Of a stretch of DNA of 64,000 bases, positions 44,851-57,155 are shown in pieces. The position numbers and the translations under genes are program-made. Source of the stretch: Symsagittifera roscoffensis (lineage: Eukaryota > Xenacoelomorpha > Acoela > Convolutidae); contig NC_087064.1 in the NCBI RefSeq assembly GCF_963678635.1, positions 65,713,548 through 65,777,547 on the forward strand. Reading direction: 5' to 3'. The notes under the pieces are model-generated. The model saw nothing but the letters and a program-made list of their open reading frames with translations, searched no databases and was not told where the DNA came from. The stretch's first letter is position 1; every line of letters begins with the position of its first letter.

Positions 44851-45143
44851 TTTGTTTGCTGATAATTCCTAAATTAAGAAAAATATGAAAACGAAACGCA
44901 AAAGAAAATATTTAAGAGAGAAAAAAATTATGCGATAAAGAAGAGAAAAAAATTAAAAATCAATTTTTTTCACTCGTGTTTTTGCTCTTTTGTTGTCCGC
45001 CCAAGAAGATTAATAACAGAGAGTAATTCAACATGTTTTGTCACAAACATAACCACTTTGGGCTAGAATAGCAGTTCATATGCTTTACAGTTTAACTCAA
45101 TTCATTTTGTGTTTTTCTGTCAAAGTTTAACAGGTGGCACACA

Positions 45144-45881
45144 TTATCCGTTCAAAATCCAATCAATGAGTTGGTTTTTTGTTTGCAGGGGATTCCCCTT
45201 CATTGTTGTCATGACGAGAGTCGGTGTAGATTCGTTTTTTCGCTTAACAGCATTAATCGTTTGCAATTCATCAACTGCGTCAACTCGCATAAACTTTGTT
45301 CAGCCCCGACGCGTTTCATCATGGAAAAGCACTGATACGATGCAGTTATAAGTGGTAGTTACTAAGTCCATATCATTGGCCGCTTTCTTAATTATTGCCT
45401 CTTGTTCAGGAAGACGGTTCGTAATATATATGTTACGCTTGTTTAAAATGTTTTTCTGGTATTTCAGATTCCTCCTGGCCTTGTATACAGCGTGCTTATC
45501 GTCGAAGTATACAAACTTGCAAATGATAGTGGGACAATTATTTCCGTAATTTCCCATATACAAGTGACAAGCTTTAATTCCCCCTTTGAAAAAATCAATT
45601 ATCGCATCCGTAACGTCATCTACTGCCCTTGCATCGAACGGCGGATTCCACACAAGCAGACTATCCTTGCTAGTATACCTTTCCTGAGCTCGCAGCCTGG
45701 TATCTATGTTTAACTACTTAAGTTTAAGACCCGCAACTTCACATTCTTGTTTTTCAACTTTTTCCCGCAAAAAATACAGTTCCGTTTCCATATTACTCAC
45801 TTTTTTATATCCCGTATTTTCACTCATGGATACTTCTTGGGTTGCAGAAACCTGAAGCTGAGATCCACTGTCGGTTTCCAT
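45144..45881 (-). pseudogene. LINE ORF1: coiled coil and RRM-like RNA-binding protein
   Basis: From the ATG at 45881-45879 one frame runs 245 codons to a TAA at 45144, broken by a TAG (about 45713) and a TGA (about 45300). The N-terminus is a short coiled coil (ETELYFLREKVEKQ). The middle has LLVWNPPFDARAVDDV and CKFVYFDDKHAVYKARRNLK, a pattern like the RNP strands of LINE ORF1 RRM domains. The C-terminus (MKGNPLQTKNQLIDW) is basic. ORF1 proteins bind LINE RNA. The assignment rests on position and fold-like pattern. Confidence 0.6.
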
Positions 45882-45884
45882 CAT

Positions 45885-46229
45885 AATAACAAATACTCAA
45901 ATTGATAACAAAAAAAATCAAGAAAAAATCGCTTTTTTTAAACGTCTGAAATAATTACTCAGCGTGGGAAATTATCTGAGAATTTTTGGTAACAATTAGG
46001 GCTTATCAATTTATCAAGGTTTCCGAATTTGCACTAGTTTTGAATTTATTTGAGGCTTGATTCAATTTGAGGGGTTAGATTTGTAATTTTGTCATTCAAA
46101 TTTTTTATTGTTTGATCTTTTCTTTGTCGTTTCGAAACACGCGAGCAAAAAAACGTTTAGAACATTTGCAAGGTCAACCGACCGATTTCCAAGTTTGATT
46201 TGCTCTTTTTCGATTTTTGATCTCTCCCT
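45885..46229. other. Possible LINE 5' region, non-coding
   Basis: AT-rich, without ORFs. It would be the 5' UTR of the LINE if that is full length. Confidence 0.35.
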
Positions 46230-46384
46230 AAGCATGGTTTAGTCCTTTTTTGGCAACATTTTCTGCGCCGCAGTCAAAAATTTGTAAAAACAGTCCAAAA
46301 AAGGCGTTTTTAGGCACTTTTTGGAAAATTTTGACCAAAAAATTGCGTTTTTTCGGCGCGCGGTCCCCTCTAAATCCGCCCCTG
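46230..46384. repeat. hAT-like repeat fragment ending TAAATCCGCCCCTG
   Basis: Shares CTGCGCCGCAG, AAGGCGTTTTTAGGCACTTT and GGCGCGCGGTCCCCTC with the repeats at 60023-60327 and 62597-62830. Ends at 46384 with the complement of CAGGGGCGGATTTA. Confidence 0.6.
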
Positions 46385-46559
46385 TTTCCTGCCTTGGTTT
46401 TCTCCCGGATAACCTTGAAAAAATTTCGCCAGTTGAAAAAAGTTTTGCCTTTGAAAAAAAACGATCCGCCCCATTTTTTCGCTTAACACTACCGTTTCGC
46501 CACAAAGTCACACCGTTTAACCGATAAATCGTTCCCGTTAAAATATACGCCACCGCACT

Positions 46560-48076
46560 TCCACGTTACCGGAAGCGTAGTCACTCTTCGTCAAATGTAT
46601 ATAATGCTCGATGCTGTGGGCGATAGGCGCACTGCTGGTAGGATTGAGAATACGGCAACAGTGATAGCAAACTTAGGCCTAAAACATCTAAGCTTTTAAG
46701 ACTTTTTTGTTCTATTAACGCGTAACTGGCAAATTGAATCGGAAATTGCTCCTAACTGAACTTATGCAAGATATAACAAAAAATTGAAAACTCGTTGAAA
46801 GCTAAATGAACCATCCTAACTTTTTAAAATAAAAATTCTGAAAAGTTTTAAGTCCAGCTAGTATGAAATCGAATCAGTTGTAGTAATTTTTTAAGAATTT
46901 TGTCAGAAACTATTGCAGTGACCTTGAGTGAGAGTCAAACTATACAATGGTTTGTTCTGATACGTTCATTCTGCTGCGTTTAAAATATCAGTTTTTCCAT
47001 TTTTCGTCAGATGTTTTGCTACACCTATCATCGAATTATCCATTTTGGTGCAGATTTCCATTAGTTTTCAGCTCTTTTTCACTTTAATGCGCTCCGAAAG
47101 TTTTGTTTAATATTCAATTTCTTGTCCATTTGTTTTCTCAGATCCGCATTCGAATACAACAGACTCTAAATGTCAACTTTCTAAAATATGAAGGTCCGAA
47201 ATTGAGTTTTATAAAATTATCGCAGAGGTCAAAAAGAGCAAAAGTTATTCTAAATAGTCCAATTATTTTGTGAATAATTGTTTGATCTTTTGGGCTAATT
47301 CGCTAACAGTCCTTCCAATTGGCCAAATTTTGACCGAAAAGTTAAAGACCTAAAAATCAATAGGAAGAAAAAATTATATGCAATATCCTATTTAAAAGTA
47401 GGTCTCAAATGATTTTAAACTTAATTGAATTATTAATTCTGCCTCAAAATTTCCCAATTTCTCTCTCTTTACTTTATAACTTTAGGCTCAACATTTATTT
47501 TCCCAATTTCGGATGCCTTGAGAGCCGAGAGAAAAAAAATAAAACGAAATTGATCAACTACTGTTTTAATGGCAAACTGTTTCGCGACTAAGTCAAACGT
47601 GCGGAAATTAAACGCAGCGGAGCAAAAAGTTCATCAATTTCCTTGCATTTTGTCATCTCACTTTTCCGGTTGCTTCTCTTAAATCCAAAAAAATGACGTG
47701 ATTTTTTCATGCACTGAAATGCCTGTAGTTTCATACACCTGAAGCCCCACCCATTTCTGGCCGATTTTACTGTATTTTAAATCCGTCTTTGTTGAAAAAA
47801 TTGCCTTGGATTTGGCTTTCTGATGTTTCGTCGCTTAAACATTAGGCCGAATGGTGAGTTTACCTGTGATTTTCAGCAGGGGACAAACATTGTCGTCAAG
47901 TGATTTGATTGGAAAATTTTTGAGAATTTAAAGTTTAGGTCGATCATTGGCTCAACAAAATGGCGCGACTGCAGTTTGATCACATTTTATTTGCCATTCG
48001 CAATCGAATCATTTAGCTTCGGATTTCTGACACTTCTAAACATTTGCCCAATAAACCAAGTTAGAAATAAACAACG
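46560..48076. other. Upstream flank of the lipocalin gene
   Basis: No ORF or known repeat was recognised. A promoter could not be placed: there is no clear TATA box, and the cap or splice-leader site of the gene is not identifiable from sequence alone. Confidence 0.5.
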
Positions 48077-49148
48077 ATGCATCTGTTACTGATTTTGGTA
48101 ATAGTTCCTATTCTGTTCATATCACAGACTAAGTCTGACATCAAAATCGGGAAATGTCCAAAAGTGCGTCCTATTTTCGTGGACCAGAACAACTTGGGGG
48201 GCAAGTGGTTCGAAATTAAGCGTGCTGATTCAATGGGGGAGCCGGGGAAGTTCTGCAATTTTGTGGATCTGACGTTTGAGTATGATGAGTCAGGTTCGTA
48301 TCAACAAGTTGTAATTTTTTTCAGTTGTCAATAAAGTTTCAAAAAACTGAACATTTTTTGAATGGTTTTGATGGGAAAATGCTGCGAATAATCGCTTGCG
48401 ACCAATCGTCGCTTGCGATGAATTGTCGCCTCACGGAAAATTTGACTTATATCTAAACATACTGAAAACTAATGATAAAATAAAAAATTAAAGCGACTCA
48501 AGATAATCCGTATTACAAACAAAAAACGCTAACTGAGGAGTCTTTAATAAACAAACTAATTTGAGTTTTTTTTTAAATTTTTGTTTCAATAAATTTTTAT
48601 TTGCAACTAATGATATTATTGTTAAATTGTTCGGTTAATGTTGAGGTGAAATATTATTGCTTTCAGGCATGGCTCGTTTGCAAGTAAACCAAACTGCTTA
48701 CACCGGTCGACAATTCAGAAGTACGCTCATATACGCAGAGCAACCCGACACGACTCTAGGCCAACTGCACTTCGACGTTGGTAAATGGGCTCCCCTAGTA
48801 AACACCAAAGACCCGAACCACTTCTTCATCTACGTCGACGACAACTTCTCCGTCTCGTATAGCTGCCAGCAAGTCGGCCCAATGCGAATGGAGCTAGCTT
48901 TCATTAGTTCAAGAGAACGGTTTCCGGAAAATCTAGACGAAAACATGCAAAGACTCGAACATGTTTTGAAAAGTGAAGATGTTGGTTTGAAATTGGACTT
49001 TGTAGACCAGACGAAGTGTCCTTCAATAGAAGAAAATACGATGAGAGAAGAAATAAGAGAAGTAGAGAACGATGAAGAAAGGTCACACGAAATGAACAAT
49101 AGACTATTGGCATTGTTGCAGAATAGACTTGACAGGGTATACAGTTAA
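48077..49148 (+). CDS. ApoD-like secreted lipocalin (2 exons: 48077-48293 and 48667-49148)
   Basis: The two exons give a 232-aa protein. Residues 1 to about 19 are a signal peptide (MHLLLILVIVPILFIS). The three lipocalin motifs are present: GGKWFEIKR (41-49, the G-x-W region), YVDDNFSVSYSC (128-139, the T-D-Y region) and SSRERF (153-158, the conserved Arg). C27, C60, C139 and C190 fit the two disulfides of ApoD-type lipocalins. N80-Q-T is a possible glycosylation site. Residues 194-232 are an acidic, then amphipathic, tail longer than usual. The 373-bp intron runs from GTTCGT (48294) to TTTCAG (48666) and splits a Gly codon (phase 1). Lipocalins bind small hydrophobic ligands outside the cell; the ligand is unknown. 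No sign of decay. An additional upstream exon cannot be excluded. Confidence 0.88.
48294..48666 (+). other. Intron of the lipocalin gene
   Basis: GT-AG intron; removal joins YDES to GMARLQ in frame. The acceptor is ATTGCTTTCAG. The interior includes a TCGCTTGCGA self-complementary pair near 48390-48418 but no other feature. Confidence 0.85.
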
Positions 49149-50051
49149 TCTATGTATGAAATAGTATAAAAGTAAAAAAGTCTAATAGTTCTTTCTGAGT
49201 TGATTTTGTGAATAAGATTTCATATTTTGGATCTTATTATTACAAGGCTACAAATTATTTGAGGAAAATTTAGTTTTCAACCCTATCTGTACTTCAGACC
49301 AGCTCCTCAACTACGCTTCTATCATCCTATTGGATCAGCAATTGCCAATGAAAGTTAAACATGTTCGGCCCGAAGATTGCTCTAGAACTAGAAAAAACCG
49401 TATAAGTTAAAATTAAAAATAAAAAAGTGAGGTGTGGGATAGCGACATGGTTGGCGTGGGCGATACTTCCCTTGCCCTTGTAAGGATCCACCTTTCAAAC
49501 TATTTCATGACAACCCCTTTTGGCCGACCATACGCTAAAGTTTTTATCTGGGCACCATTGGCACTTTAAGTAATTTTTGCAAGGTTGTCTTTGATCTATA
49601 CTAGCGAAGAAAAAAAACAAGGGGGGGGGGGTTCAGCGATGAAGCAACTACTGAAAAGAAAACTAATTTAACCCACAATTTCAATTAATGTCAGAAGTAA
49701 TTGAGTTTGCGTAAGTATTTGGAATTTTTTTTGCAAGATTATAGGTTCATGGAAATGCAAGCTTTTCATATTTCGCAAGTCGAGATAGAACAAATCTTAG
49801 CAATAGGGTCAGTTGTTATGTTTTGGAAATATTTTTGTTTGTTTCGTAGTATCAAACCCGGAGTCAAAATTAAGGAAAAGTTCGCCAGCCACTGTGTGTC
49901 GCTTTAAGCATTTCTTAAAGTCAAAATCAAAAAAGTAGACTTTGATTACTGCTTTCTGTGCCGTCTTTCTCGCTTTTTCTATTGACGGTATTTTGGTTTG
50001 CTTAATTCCGTGGGATTAATGCAGCAGTTTTTCCCTTTGTGTTTTTTTTTT
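49149..50051. other. 3' flank of the lipocalin gene, no further gene
   Basis: No AATAAA is found in the first 100 bases after the stop; the nearest variant is AATAAG at 49211-49216. A G-run lies at 49621-49630. A 68-codon ORF at 49701 has no support. Confidence 0.5.
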
Positions 50052-50285
50052 TCAACCGAAAAAAAGTAGTTTGACATGGTGGTTCAATTTCAACAACTGC
50101 TTGAGGCTTAAGGTTCTGAAGTTTGGTTTGTCGAAATTGGCGGGATCAAGGAACTGATAATAATCATTTACATTAGTGACCTTGTGTTGGAGAGTGAGCC
50201 CACGCCCATTACTTAAAGACGAAGTACAGCGCCACATAATTGGAGTGGCTTTCAAAATGCGGTGTTTCAAGTGACCATATGGCAT
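50052..50285 (-). other. Unassigned 77-codon ORF, possible gene or TE remnant
   Basis: On the minus strand the frame from 50285 reads MPYGHLKHRILKATPIMW and later DYYQFLDPANFDKPNF. Composition is balanced and protein-like, unlike the A/T-driven ORFs nearby. It is not recognised. It abuts a 530-bp repeat copy at 50308, so a larger ORF could have been interrupted there. Confidence 0.3.
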
Positions 50286-50307
50286 CAGAAAAAGTTTTAG
50301 GTTGTTA

Positions 50308-50840
50308 TTGTTCCGACTTTCGATACGAAAGTAACGGAATATTTGTGCTCGGGGTGGGTTTTTTTTTCTTCAGACAAATTTCGACTTTTTAACTAGCCAC
50401 TTTTGACGGAAGTTTTAAAATATCTGTCAAAAAATATTGATGTTTTGAGCTCAAATTTGAAAAGATATTTCACCTGTGATCATTTTTCGTAAAGTTACGG
50501 GGGTTTAAAGATTGCATTTTGACCAATTTGGGACAATTAACGCGCGATATTTTGCGCTATTAACGCGTAAGCGGAGAGTTAATCCGTCTTAGAAATCGTT
50601 CCAAATTGGTTAAAAGAAGCTTATTTGCCATAATTGGTTTGTTACTAGGAGCGAAATCTACCGTTTTGTACTTTATATGGCGTGTGGGGGGGGGGATGAT
50701 TTTCATAAAAAATTTCTAATTTTAGAACAAAAAAATTTCATTTTTTTTATTTCATTGAATTTTTTAATATTATTACTGCTCCATAAACCTTAAAAGGCAG
50801 TCGGAACATTCAGGGCTTTGCCCTGTTACGAGCAGTCTTG
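50308..50840 (+). repeat. 530-bp hairpin-ended repeat, copy A
   Basis: Begins TTGTTCCGACTTTCGATACG (hairpin ACTTTCGATACGAAAGT) and ends with hairpin CAGGGCTTTGCCCTG followed by TTACGAGCAGTCTTG. The interior has a TTAACGCGCGATATTTTGCG / GCGCTATTAACGCG segment. No coding content, so non-autonomous. Confidence 0.85.
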
Positions 50841-51292
50841 TTAATTTTAATAATGCTTTTTCATTCGTTCGAAAAAGACAGCAAAAAATAACACTAAGTT
50901 TGCTCATGCCTGCATTTGGCATAATCATCAATTAAGAAAACAAGAATTTTTGTGATTGTACGTGTAGATTTGATTCTTCAAATTGATTTCTAAAAACACT
51001 ACTACCACAACTATATATGTCTGTTTGCATAGTTGCTTGATTTTTTTTTGCAAAAATTGACTTCACGATTACGTCTAGTGGATCAAATAACAGGACAGTT
51101 CTTAAACATTTTTACGAACATTTTTGAACAATTGTGTTTGGGGAACAAATGTCTTGAGTTTTTTGAGCTTTTTCGACAGTTTTGTTTGGGACAAAAGCAT
51201 TTGGGAAAAGACTATTTAGACACAAGTGAACCACCTTACATTGTGTTTTGAATATACTAATAATACTAAATGATATGTTTTTACTTTAGTTT
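50841..51292. other. AT-rich spacer between repeat copies A and B
   Basis: No gene or known repeat recognised; the 72-codon ORF at 51033 has no supporting motif. Confidence 0.4.
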
Positions 51293-51823
51293 TTGTTCCG
51301 ACTTTCGATACGAAAGTAACGGAATATTTGTGCTCGGGGTGGGTTTTTTTTCTTCAGACAAATTTTGACTTTTTAACTAGCCATTTTTGACGGTATTTTT
51401 TAATATCATTCAAAAGGTATTGTTGTCCTGAGCTTAAATTTGAAAAGATATTTCACCCGTGACCATTTTTTGTTAGGTTATGGGGGTTTAAAGATTGCAA
51501 TTTTGGCCAATTTGGAACAATTAACGCGCGATATATTTCGCGCTATTAACGCGTGAGCGGAGATTTAATCCGCCTTAGAAATCGTTCCAAATTGGTTCAA
51601 GAAAGCTTATATGCCATAATTCATATAATAATAGGAGCGAAATCTATCTTTTTGTACTTTATATGGCGTGTTGGGGGATGATTTTCATAAAAATTTTCAA
51701 ATTTTAGAAATACGTTTTTTTCATTTTGTTTTATTACAGTTAATTTTTTTTGTTATTACTGCTCATGAAACCTCAAAAGGCAGTCGGAACATTCAGGGCT
51801 TCGCCCTGATACGAGCAGTCTTG
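51293..51823 (+). repeat. 530-bp hairpin-ended repeat, copy B
   Basis: Same orientation and ends as copy A, with an intact first hairpin and CAGGGCTTCGCCCTG as the second. Highly similar throughout, with small indels in T-runs. Confidence 0.85.
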
Positions 51824-53464
51824 TTTGTGATTTAGTGTGTTTTTGCGAAATTATATTAGTTCTACAGGTTAACATGCAACTAAAGTTGATGACTCTGCAA
51901 ACTAAACTTTATACCAAACCTGCCACCTATAATGGTATACGAGAACGACTGAATTAGCAGGCACAGTTTAAAATATACTCTCATAAGGATGAAGTTTTAG
52001 AAAACTCACATTAGGAAATTTTTTATGCGTGTAGTTTTTGGGTAAAAATAGCTAATAATAGGTTTTCACTGTTAAAAACGTTGTCTCAAATTGAAGCACA
52101 TTTAGACTGTTAATGCGTTATACGTGGATCAAGTTGTAACTTTAAAGGTCCAATAAAATCTATTTGAATCGATTTTAAATTTTTCTCATACAACCGTTTT
52201 TGTCTTTAGCACACAGTGTTTTTTTTGCCACTGGGTTTTAACACAAAAAAAAACTTCATTTTTTTGTATTATTACTTGAAAAAATTTTGAGATCAAATAG
52301 CCAATATAACTGATTATAATCCATGAGAATCATTTAGGGTCGATTTAAATATTTTTTGCTCTCTTCTTAGATTTTCGCTTACTGAGATTTAGATAACGAC
52401 AGAAACAACTCGAAAACAAGTACACCATTTGGAAGCATTGAAGCAAAGATATTCCTCTTCATGGACCAACTTATTAAATCTCCTATTTTGCGTTTCAATT
52501 TTTGTTGATATTTCAATAATGAAATAGAAGAAACACGTTTGTTCTAAGCAAGTTTCAGTCGATCAAATGCATTTTCTTAAAATTTTATCCTAGTATTTTA
52601 ACTGAGCCAAAACAAGATCATAAGAAACGCCGACAGGATTATGAAAATAAGGTATGAACGCAATGAAAGCGCGATTCCGGCCGAAACAAACCTTGGGGCT
52701 ATTCTCATGATGGTGGAACCAAATGTTGACAATTTTTGAACCAATCAGAATCGTTTTTCGTTCCAATTCGCTGAATGTTTTTTGCGCAAAATTGAGTTAA
52801 AATTAGCAAAAAGTGTATTAAGGACAAGTTTTGATGAAAATTTCCTGCAGATATCGAATAATTTTTTTTCAATTTCTTAACATCGGTATATTTTAACATA
52901 TTCAGTTTATTTCCACAGCGTTTTAGATCTGACACTATTTAAAATATCATTCTCTGTTTATTTTGCTATTGGTCAAATTAGTTTTGATGGCCTCATTGAA
53001 ATTTGCCTACATTGAAACTCTTGCGATTTCTCTGAGAAGTTTCATTACTCAATTCTGACTGGTTGAAAATAACTGAAAATAAATTTATAACAACCGGCTC
53101 TTTCATCATAAGAAACCGACGTCACCAAACATTCCTACGAACACTTAGTGATAAGAAACAATGTCCCAAAAATGACAAAAAATTACAATAGTTACAATTG
53201 AAAATTTTGTTTTATATTTCAAGATTATCTCTTCAAAGTTTCAAGGTTATCTCTTCAAAGTAGAGAATAAAATATGTAAAAAAAATGAAAAAATGTTTTT
53301 GACGCAGACAATTTGACAGTTGGAAAGCAATAGTTGTCACGAAATTAATTTGAAAATTGATTTTAATTGAAATTGCAATAAAAAACACAGGTAAAGCACA
53401 AACCAAGTTCAGCCAACAATACCCGATATGTCTGGGTGAGTACAGACAGGATTAAGATTTTTTT
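51824..53464. other. AT-rich non-coding DNA
   Basis: Nothing recognised; the ORF at 52705-52935 is A/T-driven and has no known motif. Confidence 0.45.
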
Positions 53465-53880
53465 GGTGGCGTCCCTCATGCTTGAAGGACCGAATGCTTG
53501 AAATTAATTTTAGCTTATTTTCAGCCAATCAGAATTGAGTATTCAAAATCTCAAAATAAATCGCGAAAATCTCAAAGTAAGAAAATAAATCCAGGTCATT
53601 AGTGTTAATATTGACCGATTAGATAATAAGCAGATGAGTTTTCAAGACTGAAAAATTCTTATGATTTTGACCTCATCAACTTGATGATTATCTGAATAGT
53701 ATTGCGGTTGTAACCCGCAGCTTGTAATATTTTTGATTATTCTCCACTGATTTAATACATTTTCTGTTAATATTGACTTGGATTTTGTGAGAAAGGCATT
53801 TAGCCAATAGAAACGCTTAGCGATTTTGATTGGTTCAAATTTTTCAAGCATTCGGTCCTTCAAGCATGAGAACCCTCCCC
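53465..53880. mobile_element. MITE with long TIRs, copy 1
   Basis: Ends are CTCATGCTTGAAGGACCGAA and its complement TTCGGTCCTTCAAGCATGAG; the outermost bases are GGTGGCGTCC and CCTCCCC. The flanks are T-runs, so the target duplication is ambiguous. No ORF. Confidence 0.85.
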
Positions 53881-55359
53881 TTTTTTTTGACTCGCTTGTG
53901 TTCGAACATTCTGGCTATTTGCCCTGCTATTTGTTATTTTGCTTAATATAGCCATTGCATTTTTTCAATAGCTCCCTAAGTTCTTAAGACCATGATGGAA
54001 AGATTTGTGAAAACATTTGATTACAACTGGGAATTGACATCGCATCACCTCAAATTACTAGAAAAAAAAAATAAACCGAACAATTCCTTTTTTTCCTAAT
54101 TTCTTCGACAAAATTTAAAAACTAGAACTAACAGATTGAGAGAAGAGACTAACACTTGGAAGATTTACGAAGAAATGGTCAATATTTGTCAAAATTTAAC
54201 ACTTTTTCACAATCTTAGACACTTTCCGACACGTATTTTTCTTTTTTTTTGCCAGACAGCCCTTGATTTTGAATTGATGTTTTTCTTATTAAAAATCTGC
54301 CAATGCCAAAACTTAATTTAAATCATGCATCAGGCCAGTTTTAGTGTATTTAAATAATATCCGATCAACAAACATAAGTAAGTCTTAATGGCAGTTAAAA
54401 CCTTGAACATTATCCGTAAATCTGAAGATTAAACGTTTATTCATTATTATAAGTCACCCATGAGTAAATAAGTTTGCACAGGAGAACATAAAAATGTTTT
54501 CATAGGCAATTGATTGACATTTTCTATGCGTGAAATAAACCTAGTCATACCAGGTGTGCCTTTATATGATGCTGCTTAGGAGAATGTTCAACATACCGCC
54601 ATATCTTGAAGCCGAAATTACATCAGAATCACTTTAAAATTGCATATCCATATCGGCTTTTTGTCCCTTCGGCTTTTTGACCTAGCACCGTTTCTTCAGC
54701 GATTACGTCTCAAATTACACAATTCCCATCTGGCATAATTAATTGGTTAGGCGAAAGTGTAACGCTGATTTTTTTACGCGTGCAGTTTATAGCGCATTTG
54801 AATTGCAATTGAGGCAAAACAATTCGTCTTTTTAAATACATACACTTCTCATATTTTGACACCCAGGGGCAGTGCGCTAGGAGGAATCAAGTTTCTTGGC
54901 TTCTTGCTGTTAGCACTCGGTCAGTAACTTGCCATTTTAGATCTCAGCGTACTGCTCGCCAGTATCTCGTGCTACCAACAGTGTCTGTCACATTAAGTTG
55001 ATTAAATTAAAATTGTAGTTCCTGCGAATCGCAGAGGAGCTATCAGTAGGCCTTAACAGTCCTGTCGAGGATAGTCCATTTGTATTATCTCCCCACATTC
55101 CAGACAGTGTTATTTTGCTGAGCGAAGCTGTTTTTTGCGACTCAAGGCCGTTTTTTTTCGTCTAGAACTTTTACGTGGTACCACTATTGCAGCCAAATTT
55201 GGTCAGGTTGTGGTAGACCTGAAGCTGGAGGTCAAGTGAGAGCTTGTCCTCACACACTATCATTGCCATGGTATGTGATCGAATTCACGATCTGACGATT
55301 TCAAAGTAAACGTGTAAAGTGCTAAGTGCCTCATGATTAAGGAAACATTCCTTGAATAC
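53881..55359. other. Intergenic DNA between MITE copies
   Basis: AT-rich up to about 54840. From about 54865 to 55300 the composition is less AT-rich and more complex (CAGGGGCAGTGCGCTAGG and following), but I see no ORF or RNA-gene signature there. Confidence 0.4.
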
Positions 55360-55367
55360 TAAATGAC

Positions 55368-55785
55368 GGTGGCGTCCCTCATGCTTGAAGGACTGAATGC
55401 TTGAAATTATTTTTAGCTTACTTTCAGCCAATCAGAATTGAGTATTTAAAATCTCAAAGTAAATCGCGAAATTTTATAAGTAAGAAAATAAATCCAGGGC
55501 ATTAGTGTTAATATTGACCGATTAGATAATAAGCAGATGAGTTTTCAAGATTGAAAACTTCTAATGATTTTGATCTCAATAATCTTGATGATTATCTGAA
55601 TAGTATTGAGGTTGTAACCCGCAATTTGTAATATTTTTGATTATTTTCCACTGATTTAATACAGTTTCTGTTAATATTGACTTCGATTTTGCGAGAAAGG
55701 CATTTAGCCAATAGAAACGCTAAGCGATTTTGATTGGTTGAAATTTTTCAAGCATTCAGTCCTTCAAGCATGAGAATCCTCCCCC
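55368..55785. mobile_element. MITE with long TIRs, copy 2, TSD TAAATGAC
   Basis: Same ends as copy 1 with one change in each TIR (GGACTGAA and its complement, so pairing is kept). TAAATGAC is directly repeated at 55360-55367 and 55786-55793; CTAAATGAC (9 bp) is also possible. An 8-bp duplication points to hAT, a 9-bp one to Mutator-like elements. Confidence 0.9.
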
Positions 55786-56116
55786 TAAATGACAGCTGGC
55801 GATCGAATAGTGTAGGAAGATTACTTTGTAGGGTTGTTCCGCCCGGACGCGAAACAGCTTGGTATTTTTGTGTTTCTTTTAATCGTGTAAAAGACATTTT
55901 AGGAATTTTAATTTAAAGTAATTCGGTCATTTCAAAGCGATCAAAATAAAAAAAGTGAAAAAAAATCTTATGTGGTTCATCTGAGACTCATATTGGTTTT
56001 TCTGGGCATAAGATCATTCATAAAATCATACAAGCAGGTATCTATCTTTTTCAACTTTAAAGATATGAGTTTCTCATTTACAATCAAACGGATTTTTGTT
56101 AGTTAATAAATATAAA

Positions 56117-56648
56117 CAAGACTGCTCATATCAGGGCGAAGCCCTGAATGTTCCGACTGCCTTTCAAGGTTTATGGAGCAGTAATAACATTAAAAAATTC
56201 AATGAAACAAAACAAAAAAAAATTTTCTTTTCTAAAATGTGAAATTTTTCATGAAAATCATCCCCCCACAAACAATATATGAAGTACACAAGGATAAATT
56301 TCGCTCCTTGTAACAAACCAATTCTGGCAAATAAGCTTCTTTTAACAAATTTAGAACAATTTCTAAGACGGATTAACTCTCCGCTTACGCGTTAATAGCG
56401 CGAAATATATCGCGCGTTAATTGTCCCAAATTGGACAAAATGGGAATCATTAAACCCCCGTAACCTTACGAAAAATGATCACAGGTGTAATATCTTTTCA
56501 AATTTAAGCTCAGAGCAACAATACCTTTCGAATGATATTAAAAAAATCCGTCAAAAATGGCTAGTCAAAAAGTCGAAACTTGTCTGAAGAAAAAAAACAT
56601 ACCCCGAGCACAAATATTCACTTACTTTCGTATCGAAAGTCAGAACAA
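56117..56648 (-). repeat. 530-bp hairpin-ended repeat, copy C
   Basis: Inverted relative to copies A and B: begins CAAGACTGCTCATATCAGGG and ends ACTTTCGTATCGAAAGTCAG then AACAA. Confidence 0.85.
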
Positions 56649-57155
56649 CAAGACTGCTCGTATCAGGGCAAAGCCCTGAATGTTCCAAATGCCTTTCCAG
56701 GTTTGTGGAGCAGCAATAACATAAAAAATTAAATGTAATAAATTGAAATGAATTTTTTTTTTTGAAAATTATCTCCCCAGGCCATATAAAGTTCAAAAGG
56801 ATAGATTTCGCCCCTTGTAACAAATCAATTCTGGTAAATAATCCTCCTTCAACCAATTTGGAACGATTTCTAAAGCGATTAAATCTCCGCTTACGCATTA
56901 TTAGCGCGAAATATATCGCGCGTTAATTGTCCAAAATTGGCCGAAATGACAATCTTTAAACCCCCATAACTTTACGAAAAATGATCACTGGTGAAATATC
57001 GTTTCAAATTTGAGCTCATGACAACAATATCTTAAGAATGATATAAAAAAGTTCCGTCAAAAATGGCTAGTTAAAAAGTCGAAATTTGTCTGAAGAAAAA
57101 AAAACCCACCCCGAGCACAAATATTCCGTTACTTTCGTATCGAAAGTCGGAACAA
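56649..57155 (-). repeat. 530-bp hairpin-ended repeat, copy D, tandem with C
   Basis: Starts CAAGACTGCTCGTATCAGGG exactly where copy C ends, with no base between. Slightly shorter (507 bp) through internal deletions. Confidence 0.85.

Larger units (their letters stand above)
41344..45881 (-). mobile_element. LINE retrotransposon (Jockey/CR1-type), degenerate
   Basis: Minus-strand ORF1 (45881-45144) is followed by ORF2 (44221-41344) with an apurinic-type endonuclease, RT and C-terminal region. The ETWL, GGGIGIYV and GDFNVNF endonuclease motifs and the RT sequence fit the Jockey/CR1 group. The 3' boundary lies somewhere below 41344 and no clear tail was seen. Frameshifts and stops are frequent. 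Confidence 0.85.

Noticed and set aside
46239-46553. Overlapping ORFs on both strands around 46.2-46.55 kb
   Set aside because: They lie in and around a dispersed hAT-like repeat and have no protein-family signal.
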